Below, piece by piece: positions 1 to 5,152 of a DNA stretch of 5,291 nt. Under the pieces are notes generated by a model. It saw only the letters and a program-made list of their open reading frames with translations. It was not told where the DNA came from and made no database searches. A program made the translations under genes and the position numbers. Source of the stretch: Caulobacteraceae bacterium (lineage in GTDB: Bacteria > Pseudomonadota > Alphaproteobacteria > Caulobacterales > Caulobacteraceae); assembly GCA_947501315.1 (NCBI GenBank), contig CANMXH010000157.1, positions 1 to 5,291 on the forward strand. The letters are read 5' to 3'. Every line of letters starts with the position of its first letter. Within the stretch, counting starts at the first letter, position 1.

Positions 1-4
1 ACGC

Positions 5-31
5 TTGGCAATCCCCCGCGCCGCGTATAAA
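5..31 (+). promoter_or_regulatory. Candidate sigma70-type promoter of the tRNA-Thr gene
   Basis: TTGGCA at 5-10 matches the -35 consensus at five of six positions, and TATAAA at 26-31 matches the -10 consensus at five of six. The spacer is 15 bp, slightly short. A GC-rich stretch follows the -10 box, as is common for stable-RNA promoters, and the mature tRNA begins about 40 bases downstream, leaving room for a short 5' leader removed by RNase P. The -35 box is close to the window edge, so further upstream elements cannot be judged. Confidence 0.45.
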
Positions 32-72
32 GAGCCCCTCTCGCGCGGACGGGCTTCCTCCGCTGCGCCAAG

Positions 73-148
73 GCCGCCTTAGCTCAGCCGGTAGAGCATC
101 GCATTCGTAATGCGGGGGTCAGGTGTTCGAGTCACCTAGGCGGCACCA
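73..148 (+). tRNA. tRNA-Thr (anticodon CGT), CCA encoded
   Basis: The full cloverleaf can be folded by eye. The acceptor stem GCCGCCT (73-79) pairs with AGGCGGC (138-144). The D stem GCTC/GAGC (82-85 with 94-97) encloses a loop with GG at 90-91. The anticodon stem 99-103/111-115 has one T-G wobble at its base and a 7-nt loop TTCGTAA, placing anticodon CGT at 106-108, which reads ACG (threonine). The variable loop is 5 nt. The T stem AGGTG/CACCT (121-125 with 133-137) carries the TTCGAGT loop. The discriminator base is A145 and CCA is encoded at 146-148. No mismatch suggests a pseudogene. Confidence 0.97.
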
Positions 149-189
149 TCACTCTAATGGCACCATGGCCATGAAGCCTGCCGACCCCA

Positions 190-399
190 CTATGGCCGCG
201 GGTCCGAAGGGGGGCAGGTCACTGCTACGGCCTCGTTGAAGGCCAGCCGTGCTGTTCTCATGTTGACGAAGTCGCGGCGGCTGCGCCCGCACGGGGTCGT
301 CACGACGTAACGCGAAAAGACCCGTTGCGACATCTGGTACACGACTTCAATCAACTGCACGCCCGCCGCGGACACTCTAAGGATTTCCCGCCTGGCCAT
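190..399 (-). CDS. Small hypothetical protein, 69 aa
   Basis: I do not recognise a family. Reasons to believe it is coding: roughly three quarters of its codons end in G or C, like the larger genes here; the composition is protein-like, with regularly spaced hydrophobic residues in the first half (VQLIEVVYQM, residues 14-23) and an Arg-rich middle (GRSRRDF, 38-44); and no better frame exists on the opposite strand. The ATG at 399 has only a weak GGATGCGG purine stretch upstream. A second small frame ends at this ATG with a one-base TAATG overlap, so translation may be coupled. There are two cysteines (residues 37 and 62) but no CxxC motif, no signal peptide and no convincing membrane helix. 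It lies just beyond a tRNA gene on the opposite strand, a common place for small accessory genes. Confidence 0.55.
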   Translation of the reverse strand: MARREILRVSAAGVQLIEVVYQMSQRVFSRYVVTTPCGRSRRDFVNMRTARLAFNEAVAVTCPPSDPRP

Positions 400-527
400 T
401 ACAGCCGCATCCGGTGGGAACCGAGGAAGCAGCGCATGAACAGGCGATAGAAAAAACCGTATCGCTGTCGCAGTTCAGTTGTCGCGCACGCCTGGCGGCC
501 CCGCCCTTTGTATTGTTCGACGATCAC
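399..527 (-). CDS. Possible small protein, 42 aa, GTG start
   Basis: A GTG start at 525-527 is preceded five bases upstream by GGGAGG, a good Shine-Dalgarno sequence. The frame runs 42 codons to a TAA at 399-401 that overlaps the ATG of the next small gene by one base (TAATG), a typical arrangement for translational coupling. The product starts MIVEQYKG, is strongly basic (nine Arg in 42 residues) and has an aromatic segment YGFFYRLF at residues 23-30. About 70 percent of codons end in G or C, somewhat lower than the neighbours. The frame stays open further upstream with a TTG codon possible near 545, but without a ribosome-binding site. No family is recognised. It is short enough that chance cannot be excluded. 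Confidence 0.3.
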   Translation of the reverse strand: MIVEQYKGRGRQACATTELRQRYGFFYRLFMRCFLGSHRMRL

Positions 528-671
528 CCGGCCCTCCCGCTCTTCCAAAGGGAGACTAGCCGTCGCCCGGAGCGGTTCCTTGCGTCAGCGCAACTCTACG
601 GTGGTGGGGCTAGGTCGACAAACCCTGCGGATGCAGTCGGGGTTCGAAATGACGATTGTGTTTCCGGACGG

Positions 672-1085
672 CTAGACGGCCTGCGACCCGGTCAGCTGTG
701 CGGACCCTGCCGGCACTCGACTGGCCAGAATTCGGGCGACGGCCCCGGTAAAGGTGTCAGCATGCAGGGGTTTGGGCAGGGCTTCGTCAGCCCCGAAAGC
801 GAGAGCCGTCCGCAGCAGCAAGCCACTGCCCATCTGACCACCGGACGATATGGCCAGAATGCGGACCTCGGGATGGGCGGCCTTCAGCTGGGTGATGGTT
901 TCCAGCCCGTCCCTGTTGGGCATGAGCATGTCCAGGACGACCAGATCGACCGGCAGGATGGACACGACCTCCAGGGCTTCATCGCCATCCGAGGCCTGAA
1001 CAACCGCATGGTCTTCATGCCGAAGCATTTCAGAGGCAATCAGCCTTATGGTCGGGTCGTCGTCGACGATTACGATAATGGCCAC
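672..1085 (-). CDS. Single-domain response regulator (CheY-like receiver), 137 aa
   Basis: This is a stand-alone receiver with no DNA-binding or enzymatic output domain. From the chosen start, the acidic cluster is D8-D10 (IVDDDP), the phosphoacceptor is D52 in VLDMLMPN, the switch Ser is S80 (ISS) and the conserved Lys is K105 in PKPL. The loop after beta-4 (GGQMGSGLLL) is longer than in CheY, a form seen in many alphaproteobacterial receivers. The GTG at 1083-1085 is preferred because a strong AGGAGA lies five bases before it and MAIIVIVDDD is a normal receiver N-terminus. An ATG six codons upstream (1101-1103) would place that AGGAGA inside the coding sequence and has no site of its own. 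The gene lies 64 bases downstream of the large hybrid kinase on the same strand, so it is probably co-transcribed and is a likely acceptor of phosphate from the kinase HPt domain (inference). Confidence 0.93.
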   Translation of the reverse strand: MAIIVIVDDDPTIRLIASEMLRHEDHAVVQASDGDEALEVVSILPVDLVVLDMLMPNRDGLETITQLKAAHPEVRILAISSGGQMGSGLLLRTALAFGADEALPKPLHADTFTGAVARILASRVPAGSAQLTGSQAV

Positions 1086-1090
1086 GTTTA

Positions 1091-1096
1091 TCTCCT
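1091..1096 (-). promoter_or_regulatory. Ribosome-binding site deciding the receiver's GTG start
   Basis: The minus strand reads AGGAGA here, then five bases (TAAAC), then GTG at 1085-1083. The alternative ATG at 1103 lies upstream of this site and has no comparable purine-rich stretch before it, so this site favours the 137-aa product over the 143-aa one. Confidence 0.75.
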
Positions 1097-1149
1097 GATT
1101 CATTATGCCCCGGAAAATACACTGTTCCGTGAAGATGGATGCTTAACGA

Positions 1150-4100
1150 TCAGGCAGCCCTTGCCCTTGCAGCAGGAAGGTCGGCGACGGGGCAGGCGCG
1201 ATGGTAGAGATACCCCTGGAGATAATGGACTCCGGCAGTCCTGAGGAAGACCGCCTGGTCCGCGGTCTCTACGCCTTCGCAGACGACCTTCATGCCCATG
1301 GCCCGGCCGATGCCGATGACGGCGTGGATGATGGCAGCCGAGGCGGTGTCTTCACAGCACCGTTCCACGTAACTTCTGTCGATCTTGAGCGTGCTGAGTT
1401 TCAGTTCGCGCAGCGCATGCAGACTTGCGTAGCCGGAGCCGAAGTCATCGAGGGCGATACCGATACCGAGGGCCGAGAGCATCTGGATGGTATTGCGCGC
1501 CGATTCGATGTCCAGGATCGCCGTTTCCGTGATCTCGATCTCGAGCCGCTTCAGCGGAAAGTTTTCACGCTTGGAAAGCGCGGCGACGCGGACAGCAAAG
1601 CCGGGGTCCTGAAAATCCCGGGCAAAGGCGTTCACCGAGACGCGAAGATCGGGTCGCGCCGACAGTTCACGCATGGCGGTGCCGAGGACGAAATCCGTCA
1701 GCTCGACGATCGCCTCGCTCTTTTCCAGTTCCGGAATAAAGTCCGCGGGGGACAGGGGGCCCAGGACCGGATCGCTCCAGCGGACGAGCGCCTCGACCTT
1801 GTCGGAGAACTCTCCGGACCGGTCGGTCATCATCTGGTATTCGACCCGGACATGTCCGGCCGCCATGGCCTGCCGCACCCGCGCGCTCCATTCGGTGCCC
1901 GAGGTTTGCTCCGGTTCAGGGGTCGGGGCCGGGTCGGGGTTACGTCCCATGGCCGCGAGGGTGCTGTTGATCAGGGCGGCGACGGCGTCAGGGTCGACGG
2001 TTGAGGCATCGCCGTTGCGGGCCCCCTGCTCGATCTCCGAGGCGGCGGCGCTGACCATTGACGCCCCGAGGCTCAGGCTCATGGATTTCAGCGCATGGGC
2101 GGCCCGGGCCAGGGCATCCAGATTGCCGGTCTTCAGGGCTTCGCGCATGTCGGCGACCCTGAGCGGAGCATTGACCGCATACAGGCCCTCGACCTTCTCG
2201 ATGAAGTCCGGCCGTCCGTTCGCGGCCATCGCCGCCAGTTCCATGCGAATGGCGGGGTCCAGAAGATGGGACGTGTCAGGGGCGGCGCGCTGCTGGTCTG
2301 CCCCGTCTTCGAGGGCGACGCCTGCGGCCCGGGCATAATCCTGACAGAAGCGCCCGAGGACCCGGGTCAGGTCATCGAGGGTGAAGGGCTTGTGGATCAC
2401 ATCATCCATGCCGGCGATCCGCCAGGCCTCGGCAGCGGAGCCGACGACGTGGGCGGTCAGGGCGACGATGGGCGTCCGGGCACGACCGCTTACGGCTTCC
2501 TCGGCGCGAATGCGGCGCGTGGCTTCGAACCCGTCCAGGTTCGGCATGGATCCGTCCATGAGAACGAGATCGTATTCCGCCTCCCTGAGCGCCGACATCG
2601 CCTGCAGCCCGTCCTCGGCGAGGGAGACAACCACGCCGAAACGCGCGAGCGCAGCACCGGCCACTTCCCGATTGACCTCCGAGTCATCGACGACCAGAAC
2701 GCGGGCGCCCGGAAAGGTCTGGTGGCTTGCGGACTGGGACGACAGCCGGTCGAGCGAAGGGCGCTTGCCGGCGTGCATCTGCTGCAGGACCTGGAGCAGA
2801 TCGTGCCGGCGCAGGGGTTTGACCATGGCGCAGACGCCACGCTCGGAGAAGGCCGCGGCCTCATCCTCCGTGGTGCAGATCATGAGCGAGAGTCCGCCCG
2901 TTCCCGCGTCAGGCTGCGGATCCAGCTGGATCGAGCTGCCCATCGGCACCGGATCACCGGTCGACATCACGCCCCAGGCCTTCAGATAGCGATCGAGGGC
3001 CGTTGCGGTCTGACCGCCGGTCTGGGCGACATGCACAGGCCAGGCATCGAAGTCGGGGACCTCGGGCAGGGCGTCCTCCGCCGCGACGAGGGGAACATGG
3101 AAGGCGAAGGTCGAGCCCTGCCCGAGGACGCTCTCGAGCGCCCACTCACCGCCCATGGCACGCACCAGACGATCACAGATGGTCAGGCCCAGCCCCGTCC
3201 CGCCGTATTTGCGGGTGGTGCTCTGATCGGCCTGGGTAAAGGCTTCGAACAGATGAGGAAGGCGATCGGCGGGGATGCCCGGACCGGTGTCGACGATGGC
3301 GAACCGCATGTGACCCGGCGCATCGGCAACCGGTTCGACCGTGATCAGCACACCCCCGCTCTCGGTGAATTTGATGGCATTGTTGGCGAGGTTGCCCAGC
3401 ACCTGTCGCAGGCGAACGGGATCGCCGACGACGACCGGCGTGCGCGGATCCACAAACACCGCCAGGTCCAGCCCCTTGCTGACCGCGCGTTCCATGAACA
3501 GGCTGGCGACGTCCTCGGCGACCTCGGTCAGGTCAACCGGTACGGCCTCCATCTCGAGCTTGCCCGCCTCGACCTTCGAGAAATCGAGAATGTCATTGAT
3601 GATGCTGAGCAGCGACTGGCCCGATTTGGCGATAACGTCGGCATAGCGTTTCTGGCGAGCCGGGAGATCAGACCGCGACAGCATCTCGCTGAGGGCCAGG
3701 ATGCCGTTCATCGGCGTGCGAATCTCGTGGCTCATCACTGCCAGAAAGTCGGACTTGGCGGCGTTTGCGCTCTCGGCGGCCTCCTTGGCGACAGCGAGTT
3801 CCGCCGTCCGGGAGGCGACCTGGCCCTCCAGTCCGGCCACCTGGGCGGCGATCTTCTCATCGCGCACCCGAATGCCGTCGAGCATGTCGTTGAAGCCGCT
3901 GACCAGGTCCCGCAGCTCCCCTTCGGCCCGGATCTCGGCCGTCCCGGAATAGTCCTGGGACTGCCGGACGCCGTTGATGAAGGCAGCCAGGCGGATGATC
4001 GGATCACTGATCCGTCGGGCCATCTGCATGGCGACCAGCAGCCCGGCCAGCAGCGCCACGCCGACACCCGCAAGGCTGATCAGGACCGCTGACAGGATGC

Positions 4101-4506
4101 GTGGCCGCAGCCCGGGCACCTTGCTCAGCAGGGTGATCTCGCCCGCCTGGACGCCCTCACTGAGGATGGGGGTCCGGATCTGGATGGTGCCGGTCCTGAG
4201 CGCCGACCACAGTGAGAGACTGTCGGTCTGCTGAAGGTTGGCGTCAGAGTTGAGGCGAACACCGCCCCCGGTTTCGGCCAGAAGATATCCGTCCGCAGTC
4301 TGTATGCGGGCATAGACGATATCGGGCATCTGGCCGATCGATCGCACGGCCAGAAAGGCACCGGAGGCGTCCCTGGCGGCAACCGAAGGCGCGGCCATCG
4401 AGCCGATCACCCTTGCCGTCTGGGTCAGCCGGTCGGTCTCCACGCCGGCCTGGCGCCGCGCATCGGTCCAGCCGGACAGCCCGGCCGTCACCAGCCCGGC
4501 CGACAC
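1150..4506 (-). CDS. Hybrid histidine kinase with receiver, HPt and C-terminal EAL c-di-GMP phosphodiesterase
   Basis: Membrane sensor kinase fused to a c-di-GMP hydrolase. Domains, numbered from the GTG at 4506 (1118 aa): end of the first membrane helix, 1-12; periplasmic sensor resembling CHASE8, about 20-130; second helix, about 137-160; HAMP, 160-213; coiled coil, 214-250; HisKA with phosphorylatable H260 in SHEIRTPMNG; HATPase with N box (NLANNAIKF, 372-380), DTGPGIP (406-412) and GGTGLGL (435-441); degenerate receiver, about 488-580; true receiver, 601-720, with D607/D608, phosphoacceptor D651, T684 and K706; HPt, about 748-850, with H804 in HALKS; Pro-rich linker, 856-866; EAL domain, 871-1118. 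The EAL domain keeps E905-A-L, N959, E991, D1020/D1021, K1041, E1077 and Q1097, so it is expected to hydrolyse c-di-GMP. There is no GGDEF domain. The GTG at 4506 is the first ATG/GTG/TTG in frame but cuts the first helix and has no ribosome-binding site. The real start probably lies upstream within 4507-4593. Confidence 0.95.
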   Translation of the reverse strand: MSAGLVTAGLSGWTDARRQAGVETDRLTQTARVIGSMAAPSVAARDASGAFLAVRSIGQMPDIVYARIQTADGYLLAETGGGVRLNSDANLQQTDSLSLWSALRTGTIQIRTPILSEGVQAGEITLLSKVPGLRPRILSAVLISLAGVGVALLAGLLVAMQMARRISDPIIRLAAFINGVRQSQDYSGTAEIRAEGELRDLVSGFNDMLDGIRVRDEKIAAQVAGLEGQVASRTAELAVAKEAAESANAAKSDFLAVMSHEIRTPMNGILALSEMLSRSDLPARQKRYADVIAKSGQSLLSIINDILDFSKVEAGKLEMEAVPVDLTEVAEDVASLFMERAVSKGLDLAVFVDPRTPVVVGDPVRLRQVLGNLANNAIKFTESGGVLITVEPVADAPGHMRFAIVDTGPGIPADRLPHLFEAFTQADQSTTRKYGGTGLGLTICDRLVRAMGGEWALESVLGQGSTFAFHVPLVAAEDALPEVPDFDAWPVHVAQTGGQTATALDRYLKAWGVMSTGDPVPMGSSIQLDPQPDAGTGGLSLMICTTEDEAAAFSERGVCAMVKPLRRHDLLQVLQQMHAGKRPSLDRLSSQSASHQTFPGARVLVVDDSEVNREVAGAALARFGVVVSLAEDGLQAMSALREAEYDLVLMDGSMPNLDGFEATRRIRAEEAVSGRARTPIVALTAHVVGSAAEAWRIAGMDDVIHKPFTLDDLTRVLGRFCQDYARAAGVALEDGADQQRAAPDTSHLLDPAIRMELAAMAANGRPDFIEKVEGLYAVNAPLRVADMREALKTGNLDALARAAHALKSMSLSLGASMVSAAASEIEQGARNGDASTVDPDAVAALINSTLAAMGRNPDPAPTPEPEQTSGTEWSARVRQAMAAGHVRVEYQMMTDRSGEFSDKVEALVRWSDPVLGPLSPADFIPELEKSEAIVELTDFVLGTAMRELSARPDLRVSVNAFARDFQDPGFAVRVAALSKRENFPLKRLEIEITETAILDIESARNTIQMLSALGIGIALDDFGSGYASLHALRELKLSTLKIDRSYVERCCEDTASAAIIHAVIGIGRAMGMKVVCEGVETADQAVFLRTAGVHYLQGYLYHRACPVADLPAARARAA

Positions 4507-4593
4507 CAGAGATGTCAGGACGAGGACGACCAGTTTCCGGCGTATCGACCCGGTGTTCCTGAACAGTGAAAAAACCAGCGTCCCGGCCCCACG
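4507..4593 (-). other. In-frame 5' extension of the kinase encoding the rest of its first membrane helix
   Basis: The kinase frame stays open for 29 codons upstream of GTG 4506, back to a TAA at 4594-4596. The translated stretch includes SIRRKLVVLVLTSL running straight into the annotated VSAGLVTAGL. This gives a basic cluster followed by a full-length hydrophobic helix, the normal N-terminus of a sensor kinase. No ATG, GTG or TTG occurs in it. Possible non-standard starts are CTG (4564-4566 or 4576-4578) and ATA (4543-4545, with AGGAA ten bases upstream). A GTG at 4590-4592 would also serve if the run of six T (4569-4574, minus strand) were read with a -1 shift or had one more T. Confidence 0.65.
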
Positions 4594-4595
4594 TT

Positions 4596-4605
4596 AATAC
4601 GTATT
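4596..4605. repeat. 10-bp perfect palindrome in the divergent intergenic region
   Basis: AATACGTATT is its own reverse complement and lies in the AT-richer stretch between the divergently transcribed kinase and receiver genes, just upstream of the open kinase frame. It could be a repressor or activator site acting on either gene. No family-specific operator is recognised, and a 10-bp palindrome can occur by chance. Confidence 0.3.
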
Positions 4606-4684
4606 TCAGTTGTTACACATACTGATGACTTCTCCCTTAAGGCGCTGAGTTGCGTATTCGTTAGCCGTCTGAAAATCAGGATAC

Positions 4685-4699
4685 CGAGAAGGTTTCTCG
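4685..4699 (+). promoter_or_regulatory. Hairpin enclosing the ribosome-binding site of the second receiver gene
   Basis: CGAGAA (4685-4690) and TTCTCG (4694-4699) form a perfect 6-bp inverted repeat around a GGT loop. The stem ends at the base just before the ATG at 4700. The only Shine-Dalgarno candidate, AGAAGG (4687-4692), is mostly inside the 5' arm, so folding would hide it. This could damp translation or make it responsive to temperature or to a binding factor (inference). The repeat is seen directly; its function is not. Confidence 0.45.
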
Positions 4700-5152
4700 A
4701 TGACCGGCTTCTTTTATGTTCTCGATGAACCGACGCGGATTTTGTTCGTCGACGACGATCCGATCCTGCGTGAGTTTGCCCAGGTCAATCTTGAGACGCC
4801 GACGACATCCATCGATGTGGCCGCCGATGGTCTTGAAGCCCTGAACATCCTCACCGCCGGCAACCATGATCTGGTCCTGCTGGATCTGGAGATGCCGGTG
4901 ATGGACGGGTTTTCCGTTCTGGCCCGGTTGCGGGCCGATGCTGCGACAAAGGACCTGCCCGTGATCGTCCAGACCGGCCGGGAGGACGTCGAGGCGATCG
5001 ACCGGGCCTTTCGGCTCGGGGCGACCGCCTTTGTGACCAAGCCGCTGAACTGGCGTCTGCTGAGCTATCAGATCCGCTATGTGCTGCGCGCCTCGGGGGC
5101 CGAGCGGCTGGTACGGCGGGCGGCGGCCGGGCTGCAGGAGAGCGCCGCGTGA
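4700..5152 (+). CDS. Single-domain response regulator (receiver only), 150 aa
   Basis: Stand-alone receiver: acidic cluster D18-D20 in FVDDDP, phosphoacceptor D62 in LLDLEMPVMDG, switch T92 in VQTGR and conserved K114 in VTKPL. The helix-5 segment NWRLLSYQIRYVLRAS (117-132) closely resembles receivers that precede GGDEF or EAL domains in c-di-GMP enzymes. Here the protein ends about 18 residues later (RRAAAGLQESAA) with no output domain, so it probably works through a partner protein. The ATG at 4700 has AGAAGG seven bases upstream, inside a hairpin. It is divergent from the hybrid kinase, with about 100 bases between the gene and the open kinase frame, and is translationally coupled to a TadG-like gene: its TGA overlaps the next GTG by four bases. 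Phosphorylation by the neighbouring kinase HPt is plausible but not shown. Confidence 0.94.
   Translation: MTGFFYVLDEPTRILFVDDDPILREFAQVNLETPTTSIDVAADGLEALNILTAGNHDLVLLDLEMPVMDGFSVLARLRADAATKDLPVIVQTGREDVEAIDRAFRLGATAFVTKPLNWRLLSYQIRYVLRASGAERLVRRAAAGLQESAA
5136..5140 (+). promoter_or_regulatory. Ribosome-binding site of the TadG-like gene inside the receiver gene
   Basis: AGGAG lies eight bases before the GTG at 5149-5151 and within the last codons of the receiver gene. It fixes the start of the downstream gene at this GTG, where GTGA gives a four-base stop/start overlap. Confidence 0.75.

Noticed and set aside
157..173. ATGGC/GCCAT hairpin and CATGGCCATG palindrome after the tRNA
   Set aside because: Short stem without a T-tract; not enough to call a terminator for the tRNA or for the converging small gene.
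580..593. TTGCG-TCAG-CGCAA inverted repeat downstream of the receiver stop
   Set aside because: The stem is only five base pairs and no T-run follows on either strand, so it does not qualify as an intrinsic terminator.
1111..1129. CGGAA-N9-TTCCG inverted repeat between kinase and receiver
   Set aside because: Five-base arms with a nine-base gap are weak, and no known operator is matched. It was also checked as an EcfG-type GGAAC promoter on the minus strand, but no CGTT-like -10 element occurs at the required distance.
414..1244. A 276-codon plus-strand open frame
   Set aside because: It covers the receiver gene in antisense and runs into the kinase 3' end. The receiver is certain, and the plus-strand translation is low-complexity Gly/Arg/Asp-rich without a family signal.
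1201..2004. A 267-codon plus-strand open frame opposite the EAL and HPt regions
   Set aside because: It is a shadow of the kinase gene with Gly/Arg/Asp-rich composition; the opposite strand has intact EAL motifs.
2095..4092. A 665-codon open frame on the plus strand
   Set aside because: It lies entirely opposite the hybrid kinase, whose domains are unmistakable. Long antisense frames are expected where codons end mostly in G or C. The product has no recognisable domain and no ribosome-binding site was noted.
4597..4603. TAATACG resembling the start of a T7 promoter
   Set aside because: Only the first seven bases match; the following bases do not continue the T7 consensus.
4610..4680. Possible sigma70 promoters for the plus-strand receiver (TTGTTA at 4610, TTGCGT at 4650)
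   Set aside because: Neither has a convincing -10 hexamer at 16-18 bp spacing, so no promoter is called.
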